Positions 9,566 to 18,172 of a stretch of DNA of 56,634 nt are shown piece after piece. The DNA comes from an uncultured Clostridia bacterium (lineage in GTDB: Bacteria > Bacillota > Clostridia > TANB77 > CAG-508). Under the pieces are notes generated by a model, which was not told where the DNA came from, made no database searches, and was given only the letters and a program-made list of their open reading frames with translations. The number at the start of each line of letters is the position of its first letter. Position 1 is the first letter of the stretch. Location of the stretch: contig CAMVJW010000005.1 in assembly GCA_947167965.1 (NCBI GenBank), forward strand, positions 1 through 56,634, written 5' to 3'. The position numbers were made by a program, and so were the translations under genes.

Positions 9566-10792
9566 ATGAAAATATTTTTTGTAAGACACGGTCAAACGGA
9601 AGCAAACCTTAATAAAGTTATGGCCGGACATAAGGATGTGCTATTAACTGAAAAAGGAAAAGAGCAAGCATATATAACTGCTGAAAATTTAAAAGATTAT
9701 AATATTGATTTAATGTTTGTTTCACCACTGAAAAGAGCTAGAGAAACTGCTGAAATTATAAATTCTGTAAGAGAAAATGAAATTCCACTAGTGATTAGAG
9801 AGGAATTAATTGAAGTAGATTATGGTATTTATGAAGATGTGAAAAAGACAAATTTTGATTATAATGGCTTTTGGGATTATAGCGATAAAAATAATGTCAA
9901 TAAATTTTTTCTATTTGCCTGGCCTATTATTAAATTTATTTACGGTGATATTATGAGATATTATCAAAATAAAAACATTTTAATTGTATCAAGTGCTGGA
10001 GTTGCTAAAGTATTTGAAATGATTTTAGGAGAATATTCATTAATGCCAGAAAAAGTTGGAGAATATTTGCCAGAAAATAGTGAAATTATCGAATATAATA
10101 ATGAAAATAGTGAATATACAGTATACTATAGTAATTCAAAAAGCAAAGAATCAAAAAGGAAATACAATAGAAAGCTTTTTGAAATAATAACACCAAATAT
10201 ATTAGGAAAAGAGAACGAATTAATAAAACGAAATTTAGATACAGAATTAATTGATACTTCGATAGACAATAACCCTAAGATAAGAAATAGATTAGGAATA
10301 ATTGTAGTAAATGATGAAGGGAAAATTGCAATAAGGAAATATAAAAATACAGGAGAAGTCAAACTTATTGGTGGTGACATAAATTATACTGCTGGACTTA
10401 AGAAATCAATTGAACATTTAGTATATGATCACTCTGGCTTTTTATGTGATTATAAAAACTATAAAAAATTAGGAAATACAATTGAAATAAGACAAGGAGA
10501 TCCATTGGCTAATATAACAATAACAGAGGTTGTTGTAGTAAAATTATTAAAACAAGTTGGAGAAGCAGACCCACCTGACAAAGAAATCAAAGAAGGATTT
10601 AGTTGGAGTTGGGAAACTAAAGAAGAGGCGTATGAACAAATAAAAAAATTATTTAAAGATGTACATCCATGTAAAGAATTAGAAGGAACAAAAGATTGGA
10701 GACCACTGCTGACGAAACAATCAATTGTTTATAGAGATAGACTAATAATGAAATACTATATAGATCATATAGATAAATTTAGATTTGAATAG
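9566..10792 (+). CDS. Histidine phosphatase-like / Nudix-like fusion with altered active sites
   Basis: Protein of 408 aa. Residues 1-190 form a phosphoglycerate-mutase-like domain with the phosphohistidine motif RHGQTEAN (His8), SPLKRARET (Arg57-59) and the acidic EVDYGIYED (about 83). The second catalytic His, normally in VSHGG, is Ser here (VSSAG, residues 141-145). Residues about 241-390 look like a Nudix fold (RLGIIVVNDEGKIAIRK, then GG at 269-270), but the Nudix box is degenerate, with EH and DH where RE and EE are expected. Such a fusion could process or bind a phosphorylated small molecule. With both sites altered, binding or a residual reaction is as likely as full catalysis. The gene stands alone in the accessory region. 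The ATG has AGAAAGG 9 bp upstream. Function not known. Confidence 0.7.
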   Translation: MKIFFVRHGQTEANLNKVMAGHKDVLLTEKGKEQAYITAENLKDYNIDLMFVSPLKRARETAEIINSVRENEIPLVIREELIEVDYGIYEDVKKTNFDYNGFWDYSDKNNVNKFFLFAWPIIKFIYGDIMRYYQNKNILIVSSAGVAKVFEMILGEYSLMPEKVGEYLPENSEIIEYNNENSEYTVYYSNSKSKESKRKYNRKLFEIITPNILGKENELIKRNLDTELIDTSIDNNPKIRNRLGIIVVNDEGKIAIRKYKNTGEVKLIGGDINYTAGLKKSIEHLVYDHSGFLCDYKNYKKLGNTIEIRQGDPLANITITEVVVVKLLKQVGEADPPDKEIKEGFSWSWETKEEAYEQIKKLFKDVHPCKELEGTKDWRPLLTKQSIVYRDRLIMKYYIDHIDKFRFE

Positions 10793-11023
10793 ATTAGTTT
10801 AATAGATAATTTTAGATACATTATTGGATATGTTCTTTAGAGAGCATCTAAAATGAAATTTTAAAAAGAGATCAAAGTAAGTTCAATATTTTTAGAAAAT
10901 ATGAACATCTGTCACTGTGGTATGGGTAATTTTTATATAATATATTGAAATTAGTGTAGGATACGTATGGAGGAATAATATGATTTTGGAAAGAAAAAGA
11001 GTAATTGCTAAAAAGGAGTAAGT

Positions 11024-11731
11024 ATGAGAAAAAATGAACTTAGTATAGAACAAAAAAATGCAGATAAAGACTTAAAGATTATTATATATACTACCTTAAT
11101 ACCATTAATTGTTTATTTAATTTTTGGTGATGACATAATGAGTTTTGCTAAAACAAGTGAAATGAATATATGGTTAAGATTTATACCTGTTATGCTAATT
11201 CAATTTGGTTTAGCTGGGTTAGGAAGTTTAATTGTTATTTGTTATAGAAAAGAGAGATTAAAAGAATATGGATTAGTAAAAAACAACTTTTTTAAAACAA
11301 TACTATTATCATTAGCTGTATGTATTCCATCTATGATTTTTATGTTAGTGAATAATGAAATAAATTCATACTTTCCATTAAAGGGTTGCTTTTTTACAAG
11401 TTTATTTTTAAATTCAAGTTGTCCAACTAATATATTAGGATATATCTTAATAGCATTTGTCTGGGGAATTGTAGAAGGGTTTAATTATGTTGTAATATCT
11501 AAAAAAATAAACGAGAGATATATAAGCAAAAATAAGTGGTTAAATTATGGTGCTATTGTTTGTGGTATAGTTTGTATACTAATTCATGGTATGGTGGGCT
11601 TTGATTTATATACGATTTTTGAAGCATTAACTACTTTTATAATAATATATGGCATGCTAATAGTTAAAGAGAAAACAAAAAATTCTTGGGGTTGCATATT
11701 TATATTTTTATTTTTTTGGAATGCCATATAA
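11024..11731 (+). CDS. Polytopic membrane protein, CPBP protease-like
   Basis: 235-aa integral membrane protein with about six or seven hydrophobic segments. The pattern WGIVEGFNYVV followed about 50 residues later by ILIHGMVGFDL resembles the Glu and His motifs of CPBP (Abi/Rce1) intramembrane proteases, but only one Glu of the usual EE pair is present and the Arg is missing, so catalysis is doubtful. CPBP proteins cleave membrane substrates or confer self-immunity to bacteriocins. The start ATG follows AAAAAGGAG. A preceding 13-codon ATG reading frame ends in the ribosome binding site and is probably not a gene. No functional partner is evident. Confidence 0.55.
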   Translation: MRKNELSIEQKNADKDLKIIIYTTLIPLIVYLIFGDDIMSFAKTSEMNIWLRFIPVMLIQFGLAGLGSLIVICYRKERLKEYGLVKNNFFKTILLSLAVCIPSMIFMLVNNEINSYFPLKGCFFTSLFLNSSCPTNILGYILIAFVWGIVEGFNYVVISKKINERYISKNKWLNYGAIVCGIVCILIHGMVGFDLYTIFEALTTFIIIYGMLIVKEKTKNSWGCIFIFLFFWNAI

Positions 11732-11841
11732 TAAGACAAATTACAAGTAATCTAGATGTGTAGAATATTTTGATGTTCTGAACTTTGTAATATTACGTAC
11801 AAGTAAAATAAAGAAAAATAATAATATAGAGGAGATTAATT

Positions 11842-12582
11842 ATGGACAAAAGATTAAACTCAAATCATTTAAAAGTAATCGCAATAATAGCTATGACTAT
11901 TGATCATTTTTCAAATTTAATTTTTCCTGGATTTCCAGCAAATCCAATTGCAATTTTTCTTCACATTATAGGGCGATTAACAGCACCTATTATGTGGTTT
12001 TTTATTTGTGAGGGATATTATCACACTCATAATGTCAAAAAATATATGAAAAGATTATTCATTTTTGCAGTAATATCTCATTTTGCTTATTGTTTTGCAT
12101 TTGGAATTAATTTTATACCTTTTAGTTCGGGGGTATTTAATCAAACAAGTGTAATGTATCCATTGTTTATATCCGTTTTGGTAATGTGGTTAAGAGATAC
12201 TGATATAGAAATAAATAAGTGGTTAAAGCATATAATAATTTTCATTTTAGTATGGAGTGCATTTCCTGCTGATTGGAGTTGTATCGCAGTTTTGGCGGTT
12301 ATGGGTATGTATAGAAATAGAGGAAATTTAAAAAAACAAATATTAATTATGATGTTATGGGTTTCTTTATATGGAATAGTATCATTTTTCTTTGTTAATA
12401 AAGTTTATGGAATTATACAATTATTTGTAATATTAGTATATCCATTTTTAAAACGATATAACGGAGAAAAAGGAAAAGCAAATTGGATGAAATGGTTTTT
12501 CTATATTTACTATCCAGCACATCTTATTATTATTGGAATTTTAAGAATAATTTTATATGGTAATGTTTCATTATTATTTTAA
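11842..12582 (+). CDS. TraX family membrane protein
   Basis: 246 aa, about seven or eight hydrophobic helices. It begins with the family signature (NSNHLKVIAIIAMTIDHF), has GRLTAPIMWFFICEGYYHT near residue 55, and ends with FYIYYPAHLIIIGILR, as TraX proteins do. TraX acetylates F pilin in Proteobacteria; homologues in Bacillota are widespread and their acetyl acceptor is mostly unknown. The start has GAGGAG 9 bp upstream. It is monocistronic, between intergenic stretches of about 110 and 180 bp. No pilus genes are nearby, so a conjugation role is not supported here. Confidence 0.88.
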   Translation: MDKRLNSNHLKVIAIIAMTIDHFSNLIFPGFPANPIAIFLHIIGRLTAPIMWFFICEGYYHTHNVKKYMKRLFIFAVISHFAYCFAFGINFIPFSSGVFNQTSVMYPLFISVLVMWLRDTDIEINKWLKHIIIFILVWSAFPADWSCIAVLAVMGMYRNRGNLKKQILIMMLWVSLYGIVSFFFVNKVYGIIQLFVILVYPFLKRYNGEKGKANWMKWFFYIYYPAHLIIIGILRIILYGNVSLLF

Positions 12583-12689
12583 CAAATTAAAAGTTATAAT
12601 GATGTTCAGAATATTTTGATAGCCAGAGCAAAAAATAGTTATACAAGGATGGTAAAAATTTTCAAAATATAAGAATATTGATATTTTAC

Positions 12690-12718
12690 TTGAAAAACAA
12701 AAAAACATATGTTATAAT
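12690..12718 (+). promoter_or_regulatory. Sigma-70 type promoter of the HigB/HigA unit
   Basis: TTGAAA (12690-12695) and TATAAT (12713-12718) with 17 bp between. The palindrome at 12720-12740 begins 2 bp downstream of the -10 box. Confidence 0.8.
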
Positions 12719-12719
12719 T

Positions 12720-12740
12720 TAATTACCTAGTAGGTAATTA
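12720..12740. promoter_or_regulatory. Palindromic operator upstream of higB
   Basis: Perfect inverted repeat, arms TAATTACCTA and TAGGTAATTA around a single G. It covers the expected transcription start and lies just before the toxin start, the usual position for autoregulation by a HigA-type antitoxin. Binding by the downstream HTH protein is inferred. Confidence 0.75.
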
Positions 12741-12759
12741 TTTAAAAGAAGGTGAAAAG

Positions 12760-13110
12760 GTGCAACTAAAATATCAAGATGAAAAAGTCCGAAAAATCTT
12801 ATGTGATGCTAAAACATTACAAAAAAAGGTTGGGCTTGAAATGGGAAAGAAAATTAAGCAGAGGATGAATCAATTAGAAGCTACCGATAATTTCAATCAG
12901 TATTTAACTAAAATTGCTTTAGGAAAACCGCATCCATTACAAGGAAATTTAGAAAAATGCTATGGAATATCAATTACAGCAAATTATAGAATAGTCGTTG
13001 AACCACTGGAAACAGAATTAGATATTGAAAGTTTAAAAAATTGTAAAATATTAAATATAAAAGGAGTGTTAGATTATCATGGTGGAAAGAATGAATGGAT
13101 TATCCCTTGA
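12760..13110 (+). CDS. HigB/RelE-family toxin
   Basis: 116-aa member of the RelE/HigB plasmid-maintenance toxin family: small, basic, with the central GKPHPLQGNLEKCYGISI and NYRIVVEP segments typical of ribosome-dependent mRNA interferases. Translation starts at GTG (12760), preceded by GAAGGTGA. The toxin-first order and 32-bp overlap with the following antitoxin gene are typical of hig operons. Transcription would be from the promoter at 12690 under the palindrome at 12720. It probably cleaves mRNA on the ribosome when unopposed; this rests on family knowledge. No sign of truncation. Confidence 0.85.
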   Translation: MQLKYQDEKVRKILCDAKTLQKKVGLEMGKKIKQRMNQLEATDNFNQYLTKIALGKPHPLQGNLEKCYGISITANYRIVVEPLETELDIESLKNCKILNIKGVLDYHGGKNEWIIP

Positions 13111-14164
13111 CTTTATTATTCATCCAGGAGAAACTATAAAGGAAGTTCTTGAAGAAAGACAAATGAACCAAGAGGAATTAGCAATAAGAACAGGATTTTC
13201 TCCAAAACATGTAAGTGAAGTTGTTAATGGTAAAAAAGGAATATCACCATCATTTGCAAAAGGGCTCGAATATGTTTTTGGAATTCCAGCAGGTTTTTGG
13301 ATAAATCTTCAAGGAATATATGATAAAGAGATATTAGAGTATAGAGAGCAAGAAGAAATTGATGAAAATGAAGTCGAAATTGTTAAGCAATTAAAAAAGT
13401 TGATAAAGTATGCGGAAGAATTAAATGTTATAAATAAAACCAAAGATGTTTTTTCTCAAATAATAGAGTTAAGAAACTTATGTAATGTAAAAAATTTAAC
13501 ATATATTAATAAATTATTAACAAGTCAAGTTGCATTTAGAAAATCACAAACAATAGAAACTAATATTTATGTTTTATATGTATGGTTAAGAATATGTGAG
13601 ATTATTGCTCAAAAAAGAAAAATCGAAAACGAATACAACGAAGAAAAACTAAGAGATAGTATTAGTAAAATAAAAGGCTGTATGTTTTTGGAAATAAATG
13701 AAGCAATAAGGGAATTAACAAAAATATTTTCTGAATGTGGGATAGTCTTTCAAGTGGTAGAAAATTTCACGGGAGCACCAGTACAAGGCTTTATAAAGAA
13801 TAGTGATAGTAGAATCATTTTATCTATGACAATAAGAGGATCTTTTGCTGACATTTTTTGGTTTACTTTATTTCATGAAATCGGTCATTTATTAAATGGA
13901 GATATAGGTGATTCGAATTTTATAGATTTTACTAATTCAAAATCAAATATTGAAGATTTAGCAGATAAATTTGCACGAGAGATTTTAATAAATGAAAAAG
14001 ATTTTATAAATTTTATAAATCAACAAAACATAACAGAAGAAGATGTTATTGCTTTTGCTAAGCAACAAAATGTGCAACCATTTATTATTGTTGGAAGAAT
14101 GCAAAAAGAAAAAAATAATTATAGAATTTTTTCAAATTTAAAAAAGAAATATAAATGGAAATAA
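13079..14164 (+). CDS. HigA-like antitoxin with ImmA/IrrE metallopeptidase domain
   Basis: 361 aa. Residues about 10-75 are a HigA-type helix-turn-helix (HPGETIKEVLEERQMNQEEL, then SPKHVSEVVNGKKGISPSFA). The C-terminal half is a zinc peptidase domain with HExxH as HEIGH (about residue 266) and a downstream DLADKFAREILI helix, as in ImmA/IrrE. It would bind the palindrome at 12720-12740, repress the operon and neutralise HigB. The peptidase may add regulated proteolysis, which is inference. The chosen ATG has AAGGAG 12 bp upstream and overlaps the toxin gene; an internal ATG at 13091 is an alternative. Confidence 0.86.
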   Translation: MVERMNGLSLDFIIHPGETIKEVLEERQMNQEELAIRTGFSPKHVSEVVNGKKGISPSFAKGLEYVFGIPAGFWINLQGIYDKEILEYREQEEIDENEVEIVKQLKKLIKYAEELNVINKTKDVFSQIIELRNLCNVKNLTYINKLLTSQVAFRKSQTIETNIYVLYVWLRICEIIAQKRKIENEYNEEKLRDSISKIKGCMFLEINEAIRELTKIFSECGIVFQVVENFTGAPVQGFIKNSDSRIILSMTIRGSFADIFWFTLFHEIGHLLNGDIGDSNFIDFTNSKSNIEDLADKFAREILINEKDFINFINQQNITEEDVIAFAKQQNVQPFIIVGRMQKEKNNYRIFSNLKKKYKWK

Positions 14165-14212
14165 ATAAAGCAATTTTGTAAATACAAAACACATTTAGTA
14201 AATGGAGAGAAA

Positions 14213-14409
14213 ATGAATGATATATGGAATCCTTGGTATGGATGCAAAAAGTATAACGAAGACTGTGAAATTTGCTATATAACTTAAAATCAGAATTACA
14301 AAATCTTTTAATATATAGAGAAACGGATATAAAAATTCAGCCAAGGTGTAAAACTTGTAAAAGAAGAAATAGCTGTAATAGTTGCAGATGTTGTGGAAAA
14401 TGTAATTAG
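14213..14409 (+). pseudogene. Remnant of a DUF5131 (Gp37/Gp68-like) gene
   Basis: A ribosome binding site and ATG open a 24-codon frame reading WNPWYGC then DCEICY, which matches the N-terminus of DUF5131 proteins (WNPWHGC...C..CY). It stops at 14285. In another frame a Cys-rich tail follows to 14409 (CKTCKRRNSC, then CRCCGKC), resembling the end of the same family. Most of the roughly 230-codon gene is missing, so this looks like an internal deletion. A short genuine Cys-rich peptide is a less likely reading. Confidence 0.5.
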
Positions 14410-14421
14410 GAGTAGTAAAAG

Positions 14422-15579
14422 ATGAAAGAAAATTTAGGTGATATAATATTTGATGTTTTAACTAGTGAATTCAAAGATAAAATAGACAAAAACAAAGATT
14501 TTATTGATTATTTAAAAGAAAAAAACAAAAATGAATTATTATCTATGTACCTGCTATATGGATATGCTGGAAATAATGAAAACATAGAAGAAGAAATTGT
14601 AAAATTGCAAAAAAAGAAAAAAGAAGAAGTTATTAAAAAAATAATGAATTTTCTAGATAATCAGATTGTTTCCATTTTACAGTTTTTTAATAATAAAAGA
14701 ATGAATTATATAAAAAATATTGCAAATTCTCATGAATTTTCTGAATTTAATAAAAATAAAAATAAAAATAAAAATAATTCACTCTCATTGGAAATAATTC
14801 TAGTATTAAAAAAACTAAATTTTATATACTGCAAGAAGGAAAAAGAGGGTATTATTATTCATATGCCAAAATACATAAAAGAAAAAATAAACAATATAGT
14901 TGGAAATCTATATATAGAATATTATGATGCAATTATTACATATAGTAAAGGAATAGCAGATACATATGGTGCAATACATATAAAAGATGCTTTTGATATA
15001 CTAAAAAATGATATATTTATTAGTTTTGAAAAATATGAAAACATAATAAAATTTATAAGTATATTAGAACTTGAACCATTTTATTATTCATTTCAGTATC
15101 AAAGTTTATGTAGTTTAAATTTAAGAGATGAAAAAATAGAGGATGTTTTAACAAGTAGTAAAGGTATTATTATATACAATAAAGAAGTATACGAAGGTAT
15201 TGGAAATGATAACTATTTATTTAGCTTAAAAGAATATAAAGAATTTAGAAATTTTTTAATGGAGTATTTTGAGTTTGATATAAATGACGACGAAATTCTT
15301 AGAGGAGAAATAATAACTGATTATATTGATAATGCTCAATTAGATGAAAAAAAAGCAAAAGAAGTAATAAGAGATACTTTAGATAGGTATTTTGACATTG
15401 ATGATTTTGAAAAACAAGCAATTATAGGATATGTTGATAAAATTAGAAAAAAGATGCCAATTTGGAAACAAGGTGGAAAAATAGATTTTACAGATCAAAT
15501 TCATAAGGTAGGGAGAAATGAACCTTGCCCATGTGGCTCTGGAAAGAAGTATAAGGCATGCTGCGGCAGAAACCAGTAG
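14422..15579 (+). CDS. Protein with C-terminal SEC-C metal-binding motif
   Basis: 385 aa, mostly helical and Lys/Asn-rich, including a short (NK) repeat near residue 110 ([10 protein letters not shown]). The last 23 residues form a SEC-C motif, [19 protein letters not shown], which binds zinc through three Cys plus a fourth Cys or His and is used in SecA to contact SecB and ribosomes. The long N-terminal part does not match a family I can name; SEC-C tails are attached to many unrelated proteins. ATG preceded by TAGGAG at good spacing. It sits alone in the accessory region. Role unknown. Confidence 0.75.
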   Translation: MKENLGDIIFDVLTSEFKDKIDKNKDFIDYLKEKNKNELLSMYLLYGYAGNNENIEEEIVKLQKKKKEEVIKKIMNFLDNQIVSILQFFNNKRMNYIKNIANSHEFSEFNKNKNKNKNNSLSLEIILVLKKLNFIYCKKEKEGIIIHMPKYIKEKINNIVGNLYIEYYDAIITYSKGIADTYGAIHIKDAFDILKNDIFISFEKYENIIKFISILELEPFYYSFQYQSLCSLNLRDEKIEDVLTSSKGIIIYNKEVYEGIGNDNYLFSLKEYKEFRNFLMEYFEFDINDDEILRGEIITDYIDNAQLDEKKAKEVIRDTLDRYFDIDDFEKQAIIGYVDKIRKKMPIWKQGGKIDFTDQIHKVGRNEPCPCGSGKKYKACCGRNQ

Positions 15580-15778
15580 TATCAAAGGATTGCAAGGCTT
15601 GGTAAAAACTCAAAAAGTGCACAATTCTGCATTTAGATATAAATTAGATACAAGTGTATAATTTTTAAAACGTTGATATATAAGTAAAAAACTCATTTTT
15701 GAATATTTTTTAAAGGGAGATTGTTTAAAAATTAGGCTTTTTGTTGTATAATAATTAAAGATGTGTAGTAATTTATAA

Positions 15779-16446
15779 ATGTATACAATAGAGATTTTAA
15801 ATAATTATAATAATGATAAATTTAATCAATTAAAAAAAATAATAAAAAAGTTTGCAATAGATGTATTTATGGTGCAAAAATTTAATCTTTCAAATGATTC
15901 ATACAATAAGAAAAATAAATATATAGATAATTATACAAAGTATTTATCTGATGAGGAATTTACTTTTTTAAAAAAAGATATTAATGAAAGAATTGATTTT
16001 GCAATCAATTCAATAAAAAGTATAAGTAAAGACAAACAAGATTTTACATATTACTAAATAAAGATAAGGTTATTGCATTTCAAACTGCTCAAGTTAGAAA
16101 AGAAAATAATAGAATTGAAGGATGGCGAAATTTTGCATATACAGACCATAGTTATAAAGGGAAAATAGGAGATGTGGTTGATACATATGGAGATATAAAA
16201 AATGGAATATTAAGTAATTTGCTATATGAAAACATTACAAAATGGTTCTCAGAAGAGAATGTAGTAATTGAAAAAACAGCTACAGGAAATAATATGTACA
16301 AAAATATAAAAATATATATTGTAAAAAAAGGTTTTATTCCTGAAAAAATTGATGATAAAAGAATTTATCTTATTAAAGATTATAAAAAGAATAATAGTAA
16401 ATTAGAATTAAGGCATATTTATGAAGATTATATAAATAAATTATAA
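15779..16446 (+). pseudogene. GNAT-like acetyltransferase, frameshifted
   Basis: An ORF of 92 codons (15779-16057) stops at TAA, while the overlapping frame from 16051 is open to 16446 and reads on sensibly (LLNKDKVIAFQTAQVRK, GWRNFAYTDHSYKGK, ending GFIPEKIDDKRIYLIKD). The last motif resembles the C-terminal beta strands of GNAT acetyltransferases. One indel near 16045 would unite them into about 222 aa. There is no obvious ribosome binding site in front of the second part, so it is unlikely to be an independent gene. Family assignment is weak because the acetyl-CoA motif is poorly conserved. Confidence 0.5.
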
Positions 16447-16650
16447 TTATCTAAATAAAACATCTTAATTTTTTATATACAAATTTATATACAAATGACT
16501 AGCAAAACCGAGAGGAGAAAAGTGTAGCTAAGTGCTATTTTACAGAAAAAAATGATATAATGCAGCTGGGTGTAGCCAAATGACCAAAATCGAAAAACCA
16601 TGTGGAAGCCGAAAAAAAAATAAAAATTGTCATGGAAAGTAGGAAAAATT

Positions 16651-16899
16651 ATGGAAGAACAAATAAAAGAATTAACTTTATTACTTGCATATTTAACATC
16701 ATGGAATGAGAAGGATAGATTACTTAAACAAGAATTTAAAAAATCTTGGAAAGGCTATGATTTTAATATTTTAAATAAATTAAATGAAGAAGAATACATT
16801 TACCAAGAAAATAAGAAAAAATATCTTATATGGGAAGACAAAGGCATTGAAGAAGCAAAGAGATTAATAAAAAAATATAATATTAAAACAGAAGAATAG
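16651..16899 (+). CDS. DUF6429-like small protein
   Basis: 82 aa from ATG 16651, chosen over an upstream TTG (16627) because AGTAGGA precedes it by 6 bp. The pattern MEEQIKELTLLLAYLTSW, then KSWKGYDFNILNKLNEEEYI and ending with a GIEEAKRLIKKY helix, matches DUF6429, a small family of unknown function with a winged-helix-like look. It converges on the next gene and shares a terminator with it. The 200 bp upstream of it contains no recognisable gene. Confidence 0.7.
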   Translation: MEEQIKELTLLLAYLTSWNEKDRLLKQEFKKSWKGYDFNILNKLNEEEYIYQENKKKYLIWEDKGIEEAKRLIKKYNIKTEE

Positions 16900-16919
16900 G
16901 AATTCAATATTTTATAAAG

Positions 16920-16957
16920 AAAAAGAATTGCAAGATATAACTTACAATTCTTTTATT
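16920..16957. terminator. Bidirectional terminator between convergent genes
   Basis: AAAAGAATTG and CAATTCTTTT form a 10-bp stem with A-rich and T-rich flanks, so it can work in both directions. The right arm overlaps the end of the minus-strand gene. Confidence 0.65.
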
Positions 16958-17454
16958 TGTTTACCCGAAATTGCATATAATAATTCGTTAACCTTATTAA
17001 CATCATATATTCCTTCATCAAAACAATACTTTAAAGTAATATTAACATATGAATTTTGAGGTAAAGAATAACAAGCAGATTTAAGCAAGTTTTCATAATC
17101 GGTACTAGACAAATTTAAAGCTAATGCAAGAAGAGTAACAGTACCAAATGAAGGATGATAATCATTATATGACCTAATTTTAGAAAAAAGACGTCTATCA
17201 ATATAGGCGGTTTTGTATAGCTCTACTTCATTAATACTTGACTTTTCTATATACTCAAATAATAATTCACCAAAGGTTAGTTCACTTTTTTTAATATTTA
17301 AAATTTCATATTCTTCAGATGTTTCATTTATCTCCAAATTATTGTTGAACACATCAGAACTATTAATAATGTCATCTTCATATAAAGCAAATAAATCTAA
17401 TAATTTTTGTGGAATGATAAAATTATTTATTTTATATAAATTTGTATAAGACAT
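16942..17454 (-). CDS. XRE-like helix-turn-helix domain protein, unnamed family
   Basis: 170 aa. The region from FGELLFEYIE through VELYKTAYIDRRLFSKIRS to SFGTVTLLALALNLSSTDYENLL is a divergent XRE-type helix-turn-helix found in many Bacillota proteins, often linked to a Macro domain. Here the N-terminal 55 residues are an unrelated acidic segment. It ends in a helical tail (YDVNKVNELLYAI). The start has TAGGAGG 5 bp upstream on the minus strand. It is divergent from the RNA ligase cluster and may be its regulator, which is inference from position only. Three 14-bp repeats lie in the shared upstream region. Confidence 0.6.
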   Translation of the reverse strand: MSYTNLYKINNFIIPQKLLDLFALYEDDIINSSDVFNNNLEINETSEEYEILNIKKSELTFGELLFEYIEKSSINEVELYKTAYIDRRLFSKIRSYNDYHPSFGTVTLLALALNLSSTDYENLLKSACYSLPQNSYVNITLKYCFDEGIYDVNKVNELLYAISGKQIKEL

Positions 17455-17511
17455 AAAACCTCCTATTAATAGAAGTATTGTAGCATATAGATGATAATAA
17501 ATAAAGTACTT

Positions 17512-17550
17512 TTTTAAAATGTCTCTTTTAAAATGTCTCTTTTAAAGTGA
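17512..17550. repeat. Tandem 14-bp repeat in a divergent promoter region
   Basis: Two perfect copies of TTTTAAAATGTCTC (17512-17525, 17526-17539) and a partial third (17540-17550). It lies between the minus-strand HTH gene and the plus-strand cluster starting at 17604, where regulator binding sites would be expected. Confidence 0.6.
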
Positions 17551-17603
17551 CCAAAAGCTTAGAAAAAATTGTTAATATATTAGTGTAAATAAGGAGGAAA
17601 AAT

Positions 17604-18152
17604 ATGAGTAAATATTTATGTGTAGGTCTTGCTAAAGAAATAATGGTGAGTGTAGAAGATGAAGATATGGCAAAAAGAATAGAAAAGTATTTTTTTTCTA
17701 TAGTAGAAAAAGATTTATATGATGTTGAATTAACATCATTTGAAAATTCTAATAAACTAAATTTAATTTTTAAATTAAAGGATGGAATGTTATTTAAACA
17801 TGCTATGGATTTAATGATTGAACAAAATCAAAAATATATAAAATCAAGACATTCAAAAGAGGCAATCAAATATTATCAAAATTTAAAAAGTAAAAGTAAA
17901 GAAGAATTTATAAATTTAATAAACACTGAAAACAACAAATTTTTATATAACTTTAAATTAGGTTGGTATGGATTTGATATATCATATATCTTTGAAGAAA
18001 AAGTTGATGCATATATAACTGAATTTTTAGAATTTCATTGTTCTGAGAAAACATTCATGGAAGAATATTCTACTTTTTTTAATTATATGAGAAATTTATT
18101 AATAAATTCAACGAATAATCCTTTAAGAACAGCTCTTGCTGTTTCTTTATAA
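17604..18152 (+). CDS. Hypothetical protein, first gene of the RNA ligase cluster
   Basis: 182 aa, not recognised. It is mixed alpha/beta in appearance: an N-terminal strand segment (KYLCVGLAKEIMVSVED), a central helix-rich stretch, and a C-terminal part with conserved-looking aromatic residues (GWYGFDISYIF). No signal peptide, membrane segment or metal motif is visible. ATG with AAGGAGG 6 bp upstream. The RNA ligase gene starts 20 bp after its stop, so the two are likely co-transcribed and it may share that pathway. Intact and codon-typical for the region. Confidence 0.7.
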   Translation: MSKYLCVGLAKEIMVSVEDEDMAKRIEKYFFSIVEKDLYDVELTSFENSNKLNLIFKLKDGMLFKHAMDLMIEQNQKYIKSRHSKEAIKYYQNLKSKSKEEFINLINTENNKFLYNFKLGWYGFDISYIFEEKVDAYITEFLEFHCSEKTFMEEYSTFFNYMRNLLINSTNNPLRTALAVSL

Positions 18153-18172
18153 TTATTAATAGGAGGGACAAA

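Noticed and set aside
10981..11022. 13-codon leader peptide before the CPBP-like gene
   Set aside because: The frame starts at ATG with a ribosome binding site-like GGAGGA, but it is short, ends within the next ribosome binding site and shows no attenuator features; support is too weak.
16447..16650. A gene or insertion-sequence remnant before the DUF6429 gene
   Set aside because: The stretch has GTGTAGC repeats and a mixed composition but no frame or inverted ends that support a gene or insertion sequence.
17512..17550. CRISPR array
   Set aside because: Repeats are 14 bp and directly adjacent without spacers, and no cas genes are present.
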